51,732 bases of DNA. Origin: Actinomycetota bacterium. GTDB taxonomy: Bacteria > Actinomycetota > Actinomycetes > Nanopelagicales > Nanopelagicaceae. Made by a program: the position numbers and the translations under genes. The notes beneath the pieces are model-generated. The model was not told where the DNA came from, made no database searches, and saw only the letters and a list, made by a program, of their open reading frames with translations. The stretch spans positions 1 to 51,732 of the forward strand of contig WLHB01000005.1 in the NCBI GenBank assembly GCA_009702965.1, given 5' to 3'. The first letter of the stretch is position 1. Each line of letters starts with the position of its first letter. Below are positions 7,401 to 16,286 of the stretch, one piece after another.

Positions 7401-8000
7401 TTATCGCAACTGATCGAGATACGTGATCAGCACATCGATACCGATCTGATTCTCGATGTTAATGGGAATCGCTGGAAATAAGAGCCCGGCTTGGAAAGCG
7501 TCTTCGCCAGCATCCTCGATGGTTTCTTTATATTCTTGTTGAAAATCTGCAACCAACTCGCGGTGTTCAGGTTCGCTCTCAGAGAGAACTGCGATCCCAT
7601 GTAGATAGTTCCGCACAGTGAGGTCTTCTAGAGAGATCAACGCAGCGGGCGCTCCGTCATCACCGTGGAGAACTAGAAACGGCGTCACCATCTGATCAAA
7701 GACACGATTGGCCAAAAGAACAGCATCATCGAAATCTAACTCTGCACCAGGGAGTGCAAGTGCGACCATGATGCGCGGTGTGAGATATTCGTTGAACTCT
7801 TCCCATTTCTTTATTGTTGACTCATCAATACCTGCCGAAGGATTCACAGCAAAGATCGCACAATCAATGTCTGCTAGATCGCCCTCATTGGAGGCCACGA
7901 CCAACCCTCGGCTCTCTAGTTCTAGCCTCAGGGCGGCGGGAGTAGCGCTCACATGTCCAAAGAGGGCAATTCTCACAGGCCCAGATGTGGAAGTTGTCAT
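7401..8000 (-). CDS. Degenerate EF-G-like G-domain protein (predicted pseudo-GTPase)
   Basis: The 199 residues follow the EF-G GTPase domain in order but lack its catalytic motifs. Near the start, RIALFGHVSATPAAL aligns with the EF-G P-loop (AHxDAGKTT) with GKTT replaced by TPAA. The span that should hold switch I and DTPGH is deleted. IDCAIFAVNPSAGIDEST aligns with the DGAVxVxDAVAGVxPQSE stretch, PRIMVAL with PRIAFVNKMD but without NKMD, and the C-terminus (GIDVLITYLDQL) with the G-domain end GVQPLLDAVVDYLP. It cannot plausibly bind GTP in the normal way. A ribosome- or EF-G-related regulatory role is possible but unproven. It is convergent with the HIT gene and divergent from the PI synthase gene 24 bp away. 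Confidence 0.6.
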   Translation of the reverse strand: MTTSTSGPVRIALFGHVSATPAALRLELESRGLVVASNEGDLADIDCAIFAVNPSAGIDESTIKKWEEFNEYLTPRIMVALALPGAELDFDDAVLLANRVFDQMVTPFLVLHGDDGAPAALISLEDLTVRNYLHGIAVLSESEPEHRELVADFQQEYKETIEDAGEDAFQAGLLFPAIPINIENQIGIDVLITYLDQLR

Positions 8001-8013
8001 GGGTTAAAGCCTA
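8001..8013 (-). promoter_or_regulatory. Leaderless promoter -10 of the EF-G-like gene
   Basis: On the minus strand, TAGGCT (8013-8008) is followed by 7 nt and the ATG at 8000. The hexamer shares bases 8012-8013 with the opposing promoter. Confidence 0.5.
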
Positions 8014-8024
8014 CGATGGTGTCG
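8012..8024 (+). promoter_or_regulatory. Leaderless promoter -10 of the PI synthase gene
   Basis: TACGAT (8012-8017) is followed by 7 nt and the ATG at 8025. This supports 8025 rather than 8016 as start and places two divergent promoters on the same few bases. Confidence 0.45.
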
Positions 8025-8627
8025 ATGATTAGCGCGCATGTGAAACCTCTGATCACCCGATTAATTAATCCAGTGGTCAAATCTGCTGTGCGCATTGGGA
8101 TTACCGCAAATGCCGTCACAATTACAGGCGGTCTCGGAACTGTTGCTTCGGCGCTCTATTTCTATCCACGAGGTGACCTTTTTGTTGGAACCCTGGTTAT
8201 CGCATTTTTCGCACTGAGCGATCTCTTCGATGGAGCAATTGCTCGCATACGTGGCGGCGGTGGAACTGCGTGGGGCGGATTCCTTGATTCAACAATCGAT
8301 CGCGTCACCGATTCAGCGATTTTGATTGGGGTTCTTCTCTACTTTATTGATATTGACGGTCTCGTAGCTCTCTTGATTCTCATTTCATTGGTCACAGGTG
8401 GATTGATTCCTTACATCCGCGCAAAGGCTGAAAGCATGAAGATAGATTGCAGCGGCGGTATTGCTGAGCGGACTGAAAGAATTGTTATCGCTTTAACTGC
8501 GATCGGTTTCTATGGATTAGGGATAGAGATCGCCGCACTGGTTGGGTTCTCACTCTTAGCCTTCCTAGGGTTGATAACCGTTCTCCAAAGAATCGTTATT
8601 GTCTATCGCGCGCTGCGCAAGGTTTAA
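8025..8627 (+). CDS. Phosphatidylinositol(-phosphate) synthase, CDP-alcohol phosphotransferase
   Basis: This membrane enzyme joins CDP-diacylglycerol to inositol-1-phosphate, by homology to mycobacterial PgsA1. The 200 residues hold several hydrophobic helices (about 37-65, 97-125, 145-185) and the family motif: Asp66, Asp69-Gly70, Ala73-Arg74, Gly84, Asp88, Asp92. Between Arg74 and Gly84 there are nine residues (IRGGGGTAW), where the usual motif has eight. Start 8025 gives an N-terminus matching the family; 8016 or 7953 are longer alternatives. The next two genes (acyltransferase, PimA) make phosphatidylinositol mannoside, which argues for PI(P) rather than PG or cardiolipin synthesis. Confidence 0.88.
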   Translation: MISAHVKPLITRLINPVVKSAVRIGITANAVTITGGLGTVASALYFYPRGDLFVGTLVIAFFALSDLFDGAIARIRGGGGTAWGGFLDSTIDRVTDSAILIGVLLYFIDIDGLVALLILISLVTGGLIPYIRAKAESMKIDCSGGIAERTERIVIALTAIGFYGLGIEIAALVGFSLLAFLGLITVLQRIVIVYRALRKV

Positions 8628-8630
8628 TCA

Positions 8631-9515
8631 ATGAAAGATTTTTTCATAGCCCGCGCGTACTTCCTCGGATGGTCAATCATCCGAGTTGTACCGGAAAAGA
8701 TTGCCAACAATCTCTTCGTCTGGCTGGGAAAGCGCATGTTTGGCAAAAATGGCAAGAGCGTACGAAGGCTGAGAACAAATTTGTCTCGAGTCCATCCGCT
8801 TATGCCTTCTGATGATCTTGACGAGCTGACGCGCAACGGGGTGCTTTCTTATATGCGCTATTGGGTTGAAACTTTCCGTTCACCCGATTGGAGCCGTGAG
8901 CGAATTCTTTCAACGGTGACTGTAGGTAATGAACATCTACTGATGGACCCAATTCAATCTGGAACATCTGTTGTTGTAGCTCTTCCACATGCGGGAAATT
9001 GGGATCATGCAGGGTCGTATTTCTGTCTGAAAGGTGCCCGTCTGGTTACTGTCGCTGAGATCCTCAAACCTCGCGCGCTCTTTGAAAAATTTTTGGAGTA
9101 CCGTCAAGATATAGGGATGGAAGTGCTTCCACTTGATAGCAACGCTTTTCCAGCACTCATTGAGAGAGCGCGCGGTGGAAAGCTGATTGCTCTAGTGGCC
9201 GATAGAGATCTTTCCCGCAGTGGAATCAATGTTTCATTCTTCGGCGGTACCGCTCGGATGCCAGCGGGGCCAGCGCTCGTGGCACTTCGCACTGACTCAC
9301 CCTTAGTCACAGCATTTGTTTCATACACTGCAACAGGAATTCATATTCAACTTGAAAGAGTTGAGATCCCTGACGATGGCGATGAAGAGAGCAAGGTAAA
9401 GGTAATTGTTCAGCGATGCGCCGATCACTTTGCCGATGGGATCACTCACCATTCTGTTGATTGGCACATGATGCAACGAATCTGGGTCGACGATGATTTC
9501 GTGGAGAAGAAATGA
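8631..9515 (+). CDS. Membrane-bound acyltransferase, PatA/LpxL family
   Basis: By homology and position this corresponds to PatA, which acylates the mannose of phosphatidylinositol monomannoside. The 294 residues belong to the lysophospholipid acyltransferase superfamily, with the catalytic HxxxxD motif at PHAGNWD (His120, Asp125), a basic patch at RQDIG and DRDLSRSG (191-198), the substrate-site segment FFGGTARMPAGPALVALR (203-220), and a C-terminal DWHMMQRIW typical of this family. The N-terminus has one hydrophobic segment (about 5-20) for membrane association. It lies 3 bp after the PI synthase, and its stop overlaps the start of pimA. Confidence 0.87.
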   Translation: MKDFFIARAYFLGWSIIRVVPEKIANNLFVWLGKRMFGKNGKSVRRLRTNLSRVHPLMPSDDLDELTRNGVLSYMRYWVETFRSPDWSRERILSTVTVGNEHLLMDPIQSGTSVVVALPHAGNWDHAGSYFCLKGARLVTVAEILKPRALFEKFLEYRQDIGMEVLPLDSNAFPALIERARGGKLIALVADRDLSRSGINVSFFGGTARMPAGPALVALRTDSPLVTAFVSYTATGIHIQLERVEIPDDGDEESKVKVIVQRCADHFADGITHHSVDWHMMQRIWVDDDFVEKK

Positions 9516-10684
9516 AGAAGCTCAGGATTGGTTTGGTCTGTCCTTACGGTTGGGATACTCCCGGTGGCGTGCAAAATCATGTCCGAGATCTGGCTGAATT
9601 CTTTATTGCAGAAGGTCACTTTGTTTCGGTTCTCGCTCCCGTCACTGACGAGTTTGATCTGCCGCATTACCTAGTTAACGCAGGTAAGCCCACAGGTATA
9701 CCTTTCAATGGCGCAGTTGCGCGCCTTCTCTTTAATCCAGCAGCCTTTGCTCGTGTAAGAAATTGGCTCTTGGAGAACGAATTCGACATTCTCCATCTGC
9801 ACGAACCAGCAGTTCCATCAATTTCCTTACTTGCTCTGTGGGCCAGTGAAGGCCCGATCGTTGGCACCTTCCATGCCCAGACAAAGAAAGGAGCGACCAC
9901 TCGCGTAATTGCCTCGATAGTCGAACCAGCCATCGAGCGACTTAGCGAGAAGATTGCCGTTAGCCAAGCCGCTTATGACACCTTGCAAGAACATATGGAT
10001 ACAACGGCGCATGTGATTCCAAATGGAATCTTCGCTGATAGATATCGTGATGGTGTTCTGGAAGAAAAATGGACTGGTGCAACGCTTGGATTCATCGGTC
10101 GATTTGAAGAGCCTCGAAAGGGGCTCGAAGTACTTATTGACGCACTCCCAATTATTTCGCGCTTTGCTCCAGATGTGCGTGTACTCATTGCAGGTCCGGG
10201 CGATCCCGAAGAAATTTCAGAGGATATTAACTCTGAACTGCGCACACGTTTTCAGTTTCTAGGAAAAATCTCTGAGAGCGAGAAGGCGAACTTTCTCAAA
10301 TCAATCTCACTCTATATTGCGCCAAACACTGGGGGAGAGTCCTTTGGAATTATCATCGCAGAGGCGTTGGCCGGTGGCGCTGCCGTCGTTGCCAGCGATA
10401 TTCCAGCATTTGCTGATCTCTTAGGGTCTGGCAAATATGGCGCACTCTTTGAATCTGAAGATCCACAGTCTCTTGCAAAAGTTGTTATCGATCTTCTTCG
10501 TGATGATGCTAAACGACGTGAACTTGCAGAATCAGGAAGGGTCTATGCCCAAAGGTTTGACTGGAGCCAGGTAGCTCAGCAGATCTACGAGATCTATGAA
10601 CAAGTGTTGAGTAAAGGCGAGAAACTTAATGTCACATCTGAGTCCCGCGCATGGGACTGGCTTTTGATTCGTGAGAATGATTAA
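9512..10684 (+). CDS. Phosphatidylinositol alpha-mannosyltransferase PimA
   Basis: PimA transfers mannose from GDP-mannose to the inositol 2-position of phosphatidylinositol on the inner membrane face. The 390 residues form a GT-B fold (family GT4): N-terminal GWDTPGGVQNHV (13-24), acceptor-side GTFHAQ (118-123) with His121 matching the catalytic histidine of mycobacterial PimA, donor-site GFIGRFEEPRKG (193-204) and the EX7E motif Glu276-Glu284 in ESFGIIIAE. The ATG overlaps the previous stop by 4 bp. Order and family agree with the mycobacterial pgsA1-patA-pimA cluster. Another GT4 specificity is possible but less likely in this context. Confidence 0.9.
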   Translation: MKKLRIGLVCPYGWDTPGGVQNHVRDLAEFFIAEGHFVSVLAPVTDEFDLPHYLVNAGKPTGIPFNGAVARLLFNPAAFARVRNWLLENEFDILHLHEPAVPSISLLALWASEGPIVGTFHAQTKKGATTRVIASIVEPAIERLSEKIAVSQAAYDTLQEHMDTTAHVIPNGIFADRYRDGVLEEKWTGATLGFIGRFEEPRKGLEVLIDALPIISRFAPDVRVLIAGPGDPEEISEDINSELRTRFQFLGKISESEKANFLKSISLYIAPNTGGESFGIIIAEALAGGAAVVASDIPAFADLLGSGKYGALFESEDPQSLAKVVIDLLRDDAKRRELAESGRVYAQRFDWSQVAQQIYEIYEQVLSKGEKLNVTSESRAWDWLLIREND

Positions 10685-11697
10685 TGAAGAAAGTCTTCTC
10701 GGTTGTACTTGGTCTCTGCGCTATTGCCGTAATTGCTCTTGCATTCATTCCTACTTCAGGAGGCTCTTTCATTGATGAACTCTTTGTTGAGCCAACCTAC
10801 AACTCACTTTCGGGTCGAGAAGGTCTTGATGGCCAGATTTTGGCGGTAAAGATTGACGATACTGTCGCCGCCCGACCACAGATCGGTCTGGATACAGCTG
10901 ACATTGTCTACATTGAACAGGTCGAGGGTGGACTCACTCGTCTTGCTGCGATCTTTTCTTCGCAAATCCCGCAATTGATTGGTCCTGTTCGAAGTGCGCG
11001 CATTACAGATATTGAAGTTCTTGCCCAGTATGGAACTGTCGTCTTTGCATATAGCGGTGCACAATCTAAATTCTTGCCAGTAATCAGAGCTGCCAATCTT
11101 CATGACTACGGTGCTCAACGTCAGTCACCAACTATTTACACTCGAGATCCATTGCGGAGTGCTCCGACGAATATGGTCTTACGTGCAGATCTGCTCATGG
11201 AAAAAGTTGCAGAGGATGAAAAGGTTGTTTCACGTTCAGCGCCCAATGCATGGACTTTTGGTGACAAGCCTCTCGATGGTTCACCCATCAGTGAAGTCAA
11301 AGTTTCATGGCCTGCGGCAAGCTATGAATTCCGTTGGAGTGTAGAAGAAAATCGTTGGACCATATTTAACAATGGCGTTCCAAATCTTTCGGCTTCGGGA
11401 GCACCTCACAGTCCAACCACGATTGTTATTCAGAAGGTGCAGATTGTTCCCTCCATCTATGGTGACAAATTCGGTGGAGTAACTCCTCATTCATTGACTA
11501 TCGGATCTGGCACGGGTCATATCCTGCGCGATGGTGAGTATTTCCCTGCAACATGGTCGCGTACCGATGCGCAATCTGGCACGACCTGGAGAGCCATGGA
11601 TGGATCAGAGTTGAGTTTTGCGCGTGGTCAGGTGTGGGTCGCTCTGGTTGAGAAAGATCCGATCTTCACGGCTAGACTCAACCCCCAGAACGAGTAG
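10684..11697 (+). CDS. DUF3048 family secreted/anchored protein
   Basis: The function of DUF3048 proteins (YerB-like) is unknown. This 337-residue protein has an N-terminal hydrophobic segment (about 4-22) with Lys2-Lys3 before it: a signal peptide or signal anchor, without an obvious lipobox cysteine. The family's conserved segments are clear: VKIDDTVAARPQIGLDTADIVYIEQVEGG, PQLIGPVRSARITDIEVL and the C-terminal TWRAMDGSELSFARGQVWV. The ATG overlaps the pimA stop by 1 bp, so it is the last gene of the lipid cluster and probably acts at the cell envelope, which is inference. Confidence 0.85.
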   Translation: MKKVFSVVLGLCAIAVIALAFIPTSGGSFIDELFVEPTYNSLSGREGLDGQILAVKIDDTVAARPQIGLDTADIVYIEQVEGGLTRLAAIFSSQIPQLIGPVRSARITDIEVLAQYGTVVFAYSGAQSKFLPVIRAANLHDYGAQRQSPTIYTRDPLRSAPTNMVLRADLLMEKVAEDEKVVSRSAPNAWTFGDKPLDGSPISEVKVSWPAASYEFRWSVEENRWTIFNNGVPNLSASGAPHSPTTIVIQKVQIVPSIYGDKFGGVTPHSLTIGSGTGHILRDGEYFPATWSRTDAQSGTTWRAMDGSELSFARGQVWVALVEKDPIFTARLNPQNE

Positions 11698-11714
11698 ATC
11701 CGAGGAGTTTGTAG

Positions 11715-12602
11715 ATGTCACAGGAAACTGGAACAGCGCGCGTTAAGCGAGGCATGGCAGAGATGCTTAAGGGCGGCGTCATCATGGATGTCGTCAATGC
11801 AGAGCAGGCCAAAATCGCAGAAGATGCTGGCGCTGTTGCTGTGATGGCTCTCGAACGCGTTCCTGCAGATATTCGCGCTCAAGGTGGAGTAGCTCGTATG
11901 TCAGATCCTGACATGATCGAAAAGATCCAGGCGACAGTCTCGATTCCCGTGATGGCAAAGGTGCGCATCGGTCATTTTGTAGAGGCACAGATTCTGGAAA
12001 GCCTTAACGTTGATTACATCGATGAGTCAGAAGTTCTCACTCCTGCTGACTACATCAATCACGTAGATAAGTGGAAGTTCAAAATTCCTTTCGTCTGCGG
12101 CGCAACAAATCTAGGTGAAGCGCTACGTCGCATCAACGAAGGTGCAGCCATGATCCGCTCAAAGGGCGAGGCTGGCACGGGAGATGTTTCAAATGCAGTC
12201 TCACATATGAGAACAATCGGCGGTGAAATCCGACGCTTAACCTCCATGCGCGAAGACGAACTTTATGTTGCAGCTAAAGAGATGCAGGCGCCGTACGCAC
12301 TCGTGAAGGAAGTTGCCGAAACCGGAAAACTTCCAGTTGTCCTCTTTACCGCTGGTGGAATTGCAACACCCGCTGATGCTGCCTTGATGATGCAGATGGG
12401 CGCAGATGGAGTCTTTATTGGATCCGGAATTTTCAAATCTGGAAATCCGGCCCAACGTGCTGCCGCATGCGTCAAAGCAACGACTTTCTATCAAGATGCA
12501 AAGGTCTTGGCTGAAGTTTCACGTGGACTAGGGGATGCAATGGTGGGAATCAACGTTGCCGACATTCCAGTTCCACATCGCCTGGCCGAGCGCGGTTGGT
12601 AA
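11715..12602 (+). CDS. Pyridoxal 5'-phosphate synthase, PdxS subunit
   Basis: PdxS makes pyridoxal 5'-phosphate from ribose 5-phosphate, glyceraldehyde 3-phosphate and ammonia supplied by PdxT. The 295-residue TIM barrel contains the catalytic residues Asp25 (IMDVV), Lys82 (MAKVRIGH) and Lys150 ([10 protein letters not shown]). Length and motifs are standard. A GAGGAG ribosome binding site precedes the ATG. pdxT follows after 26 bp, so the window encodes the deoxyxylulose-independent vitamin B6 route. Confidence 0.97.
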   Translation: MSQETGTARVKRGMAEMLKGGVIMDVVNAEQAKIAEDAGAVAVMALERVPADIRAQGGVARMSDPDMIEKIQATVSIPVMAKVRIGHFVEAQILESLNVDYIDESEVLTPADYINHVDKWKFKIPFVCGATNLGEALRRINEGAAMIRSKGEAGTGDVSNAVSHMRTIGGEIRRLTSMREDELYVAAKEMQAPYALVKEVAETGKLPVVLFTAGGIATPADAALMMQMGADGVFIGSGIFKSGNPAQRAAACVKATTFYQDAKVLAEVSRGLGDAMVGINVADIPVPHRLAERGW

Positions 12603-12628
12603 ACACTCATTCTCTTTGAGTGCCTTCA

Positions 12629-13210
12629 ATGAAGATCGGCGTACTAGCCCTCCAAGGTGATTTTCGTGAACACCTTAAAGCGGTTCATGATTGTGGCGAA
12701 GAAGGAATTGAGATTCGGCGGACCACCGAGCTCGATGATTGTGATGCGCTGATTATTCCCGGTGGTGAATCCACCGCAATTGCGTTGTTGGCTCGTACTT
12801 ATGATCTCTTTGCACCGATTCAGAAGAGAATTTCAGATGGAATGCCAACGTATGGATCGTGCGCTGGGATGATTCTTCTCGCTGATCGCGTGATCGATGG
12901 TGCGCCTGGTCAGGAAACTTTCGGTGGCATGGATATGACTGTTCGTCGCAATGCATTTGGACGGCAAGTAGATTCATTTGAAGCAACTCTTTCATTCGCC
13001 TCCAACTCACTCAACGCGGTTTTTATCCGTGCACCGTGGGTAGAAGAGATAGGTCAAGGGGTGGAAGTGATTAGTTCTGTCACCTCAGCCTCCGGTGTTA
13101 CTCATCCCGTGGCTGTCCGTCAAAAACATCTTCTTGCAACCTCCTTTCACCCAGAACTCACTCACGACCTTGCAGTTCATAGGTACTTTATTGATGAGGT
13201 CTGCAAGTAG
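12629..13210 (+). CDS. Pyridoxal 5'-phosphate synthase, glutaminase PdxT
   Basis: PdxT hydrolyses glutamine and channels ammonia to PdxS. The class I amidotransferase triad is Cys78 (GSCAG), His174 and Glu176 (SFHPE), with the glutamine-site PGGEST at 44-49. The start at 12629 gives the family's usual MKIGVLALQGD; an in-frame GTG at 12620 is an alternative. A small inverted repeat, CACTCA (12604-12609) with TGAGTG (12617-12622), lies between the pdxS stop and this start, with no strong ribosome binding site, so translation may depend on coupling to pdxS. Confidence 0.95.
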   Translation: MKIGVLALQGDFREHLKAVHDCGEEGIEIRRTTELDDCDALIIPGGESTAIALLARTYDLFAPIQKRISDGMPTYGSCAGMILLADRVIDGAPGQETFGGMDMTVRRNAFGRQVDSFEATLSFASNSLNAVFIRAPWVEEIGQGVEVISSVTSASGVTHPVAVRQKHLLATSFHPELTHDLAVHRYFIDEVCK

Positions 13211-13254
13211 CGATAAAGTACGGTCTTAGGATTTAAATCAAAGGGGTATGTTTC

Positions 13255-14007
13255 ATGTCAGGCCATTCCAAATGGGCAACTACCAAGCATAAGAAGGCTG
13301 TCATCGATGGTCGTCGTGCCAAAAATTTTGCAAAACTGATTAAGGCAATTGAAGTGGCCTCGCGTAACGGCGGACCAGATCTCGAGGGAAATCCAACTCT
13401 CTTTGACGCGATCGCAAAGGCGAAGAAGAATTCGATGCCGGCAGATAACATCGAGCGAGCAGTCAAACGTGGTGCGGGATTAGAATCTGGCGGAGCCGAC
13501 TATCAGACGATTATGTATGAAGGCTATGGTCCAAATGGCGTGGCACTGATGATTGAATGTCTTTCAGATAATAGAAATCGCGCTGCTTCAGAAGTGCGCG
13601 TAGCTGTGACTCGCAATGGTGGAACCATGGCAGATCCTGGTTCGGTTGCTTACCTCTTTAATCGAAAAGGCGTCATCATTGTTGCAAAGAGAGATGGCGT
13701 CACCGAAGAATCAATCCTTGAGGCAGTTCTTGATGCCGGTGCCGAAGAAGTAAATGATCTTGGCGAATCCTTTGAAGTTGTATGTGAAGCCGCAGATCTC
13801 GTAGCAACGCGTACCGCCCTTCAAAGCGCCGCCATTGATTACGAATCTGCTGACTCATCTTTTCTTCCTTCTATGGTTATTCCCCTTGATGCAGAAGGTG
13901 CGCAGAAGGTATTTGAACTCATTGATGCAATTGAAGAACTTGATGACGTTCAGAATGTCTTTGGTAATTTCGATGTCTCTGATGAAGTAATGGCGAGCCT
14001 TTCCTGA
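13255..14007 (+). CDS. YebC/TACO1 family protein
   Basis: YebC-like proteins act as translation or transcription factors; recent work links them to helping ribosomes through proline-rich stretches. The 250 residues show the signature start [14 protein letters not shown], then [19 protein letters not shown] and [10 protein letters not shown], with the three-domain length expected. A strong AAAGGGG ribosome binding site lies 8 nt before the ATG. A candidate -10 (TAGGAT, 13227-13232) suggests its own promoter. It sits between pdxT and ruvCAB, as in most Actinomycetota. Confidence 0.94.
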   Translation: MSGHSKWATTKHKKAVIDGRRAKNFAKLIKAIEVASRNGGPDLEGNPTLFDAIAKAKKNSMPADNIERAVKRGAGLESGGADYQTIMYEGYGPNGVALMIECLSDNRNRAASEVRVAVTRNGGTMADPGSVAYLFNRKGVIIVAKRDGVTEESILEAVLDAGAEEVNDLGESFEVVCEAADLVATRTALQSAAIDYESADSSFLPSMVIPLDAEGAQKVFELIDAIEELDDVQNVFGNFDVSDEVMASLS

Positions 14008-14025
14008 CTCTCACGCTCCAGGTTC

Positions 14026-14038
14026 TAGGCTTACGCTT
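14026..14038 (+). promoter_or_regulatory. Leaderless promoter -10 of ruvCAB
   Basis: TAGGCT (14026-14031) is followed by 7 nt and the ATG of ruvC at 14039, with no ribosome binding site. Confidence 0.5.
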
Positions 14039-14593
14039 ATGAACTCCGCAAGAATTAAGGTACTGGGCGTTGACCCTGGCCTTACTCGTTGCGGCATTGG
14101 CGTCGTTGAAGGCGCACCAGGAGTTCCACTTTCACTCGTAGGTGTCGGCGTCATTCAAACTTTGGCTTCGGCAGCACTCGAAGAGCGACTTCTCACTTTG
14201 GAATCAGAGTTGATCCTCTGGTTTGATAAATTTGAACCCGATGTCATTGCTGTAGAACGTGTTTTCTCACAACATAATGTGCGCACTGTCATGGGCACGG
14301 GACAGGCGGCAGGCATCGCACTTCTTTTGGCGGCTAAACGTGGCATACCTGTCATGATGCACACACCCAGTGAGGTCAAGGCGGCAGTAACTGGAAACGG
14401 TCGCGCCAATAAATCTCAAGTTGCCGATATGGTGGTGCGAATTCTTTCGCTCAAAGAAGCGCCAAAACCAGTCGATAGTACTGACGCTCTTGCTCTGGCT
14501 ATCTGCAATATTTGGCGTGCTGGTGCAACAAGCAAAATTGAAGGCGCTCTTGCTCGAGAGAAAAGTCGTATCGCTAAGTTGGTAAAGAAGTGA
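14039..14593 (+). CDS. Holliday junction resolvase RuvC
   Basis: RuvC cuts four-way junctions during recombination, guided by RuvAB. The 184-residue RNase H-like fold has its acidic site at Asp12 ([10 protein letters not shown]), Glu72 (VERVFS) and Asp145/Asp148 ([10 protein letters not shown]). The C-terminus is basic ([13 protein letters not shown]). The stop overlaps the ruvA GTG by 4 bp. Confidence 0.96.
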   Translation: MNSARIKVLGVDPGLTRCGIGVVEGAPGVPLSLVGVGVIQTLASAALEERLLTLESELILWFDKFEPDVIAVERVFSQHNVRTVMGTGQAAGIALLLAAKRGIPVMMHTPSEVKAAVTGNGRANKSQVADMVVRILSLKEAPKPVDSTDALALAICNIWRAGATSKIEGALAREKSRIAKLVKK

Positions 14594-15195
14594 TCGCACA
14601 ACTCACGGGTGAGGTCCGCTCTATCGCCAGCGATCGAGTGGTTCTGGAAGTAAACGGAGTCGGTTATCTGGTCTCTGTCACCCCTGCAACATCTGCCACT
14701 CTCTCTTTAGGTAGCGCTCTCACACTCCACACCTCGATGATTGTTCGTGAAGATTCAATGACACTCTTCGGATTTCTTGATCCAAAGTCTCGAGAAACTT
14801 TTGAACTAGTGCAGACTGTCAGTGGTATTGGTCCGCGCGTAGCGCTCTCAATTCTGGCCCACCTCACACCGGATTCTCTTGCGCACGCAATTGCGACTGA
14901 GTCCATCGATACGCTCTCAGCAGTCCCTGGAATCGGTAAAAAAGGTGCGCAACGAATTCTCTTGGAACTCAAGGGCAAGATGGCTTCAAGTGGTTCGCAT
15001 GCACCAGCCAATGTCAGCGCTTCACTCTGGCGCGAACAACTCTCTGGCGCACTCGCATCACTGGGATATTCACCGCGCGATGCTGATGCAGTTATTTCTA
15101 TTGTTGCCATTGATTATGCAAATCGCGGAGTAGATCCTGCAACCGCTGATTTATCTGATCTGCTCAAAGCCGCACTAGCCGGAGGTAGGTCATGA
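14590..15195 (+). CDS. Holliday junction helicase subunit RuvA
   Basis: RuvA binds the junction as a tetramer and loads RuvB rings. The 201 residues have the N-terminal OB fold ([12 protein letters not shown]), a central pair of helix-hairpin-helix motifs (VSGIGPRVA and [11 protein letters not shown]) and a small C-terminal domain III that contacts RuvB. The GTG start overlaps the ruvC stop, and its own stop overlaps the ruvB ATG, so the three subunits are translationally linked. Confidence 0.95.
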   Translation: MIAQLTGEVRSIASDRVVLEVNGVGYLVSVTPATSATLSLGSALTLHTSMIVREDSMTLFGFLDPKSRETFELVQTVSGIGPRVALSILAHLTPDSLAHAIATESIDTLSAVPGIGKKGAQRILLELKGKMASSGSHAPANVSASLWREQLSGALASLGYSPRDADAVISIVAIDYANRGVDPATADLSDLLKAALAGGRS

Positions 15196-16232
15196 GCCCT
15201 GCAGATGATCGAATAGTTGATCCGGCCGCGCTAGGGGAGGAATCTCTTTCAGAGAATGCCTTGCGTCCAAAAACGCTCAAAGAATTTGTGGGCCAACATC
15301 GTGTGCGCGAGCAGATTGATGTCCTGTTGACGGCAGCACGCAACCGAGGAGCAGCCGCCGATCACATCCTTCTCTCCGGCCCGCCTGGTTTAGGAAAAAC
15401 CACACTTGCGATGATTTTGGCATCTGAAATGTCAACACCGATTCGCATCACCAGCGGTCCTGCGATTACTCACGCAGGTGATCTCGCAGCAATTCTTTCA
15501 TCCCTTGTTGATGGAGAGATTTTATTTCTTGATGAAATCCATCGCCTGCCACGTCCTGCCGAAGAACTTCTCTATCTAGCGATGGAAGATTTTCGCGTTG
15601 ATGTTGTTGTAGGTAAGGGACCAGGTGCAACAGCAATCCCACTTCAACTTCCACACTTCACACTCGTGGGTGCGACAACGCGTGCAGGTCTTCTTCCAAG
15701 TCCGCTACGAGATCGATTTGGCTTTACCGCGCATCTTGATTTCTATGATCCAGAAGAGATTGAAATTGTTCTTGCGCGCAGTGCCCAGCTCCTGGGATTA
15801 ACAATCGATAAGAAGGCGATTGCAGAAATTGCTGGTCGCTCGCGAGGAACTCCGCGCATTGCAAATAGGCTTCTTCGGCGCGTGCGCGACTTTGCTCAAG
15901 TACAGGGATCCTCTTCACTTTCACATCAACATTCACAGGCAGCACTTGAGATGTATGAAGTTGATGAACAGGGACTTGATCGTCTTGATCGAGCGGTCTT
16001 GGTCGCACTCATTGATCGCTTCAATGGGGGCCCTGTCGGTCTATCGACTCTGGCGATTGCTGTGGGGGAGGAGACCGAAACCGTTGAATCTGTTGCTGAG
16101 CCGTTCTTGGTGCGCAATGGCTTTATGGCCAGAACTCCTAGGGGTCGCATCGCCACTGAGCTGGGATATACCCACCTCGGACGAAAGGCTCCAGCGGCGA
16201 TTGCCTCACTCTTCGATGATCCGACTGGTTGA
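15192..16232 (+). CDS. Holliday junction branch-migration ATPase RuvB
   Basis: RuvB is the hexameric AAA+ motor of branch migration. The 346 residues contain Walker [10 protein letters not shown] (63-71), Walker B DEIHR (114-118), the sensor [18 protein letters not shown], and the C-terminal winged helix ([15 protein letters not shown]). All motifs look intact. secD follows after 54 bp; the usual actinobacterial yajC between them is absent. Confidence 0.97.
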   Translation: MSPADDRIVDPAALGEESLSENALRPKTLKEFVGQHRVREQIDVLLTAARNRGAAADHILLSGPPGLGKTTLAMILASEMSTPIRITSGPAITHAGDLAAILSSLVDGEILFLDEIHRLPRPAEELLYLAMEDFRVDVVVGKGPGATAIPLQLPHFTLVGATTRAGLLPSPLRDRFGFTAHLDFYDPEEIEIVLARSAQLLGLTIDKKAIAEIAGRSRGTPRIANRLLRRVRDFAQVQGSSSLSHQHSQAALEMYEVDEQGLDRLDRAVLVALIDRFNGGPVGLSTLAIAVGEETETVESVAEPFLVRNGFMARTPRGRIATELGYTHLGRKAPAAIASLFDDPTG

Positions 16233-16272
16233 TGCACCTTCAGAATGAGCCTGAGCACTAGCTAATGTGTCC

Positions 16273-16286
16273 TAGACTCTGCTCTT
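16273..16286 (+). promoter_or_regulatory. Leaderless promoter -10 of secD
   Basis: TAGACT (16273-16278) is followed by 8 nt and the ATG at 16287, without a ribosome binding site. Confidence 0.45.

Noticed and set aside
7953-8024. N-terminal extension of the PI synthase reading frame
   Set aside because: It would overlap the opposing gene and both promoters, and the extra residues match nothing in the family.
14664-15110. Antisense ORF (148 codons) opposite ruvA
   Set aside because: Lies wholly within ruvA, which has clear helix-hairpin-helix motifs; the antisense product has no family features.
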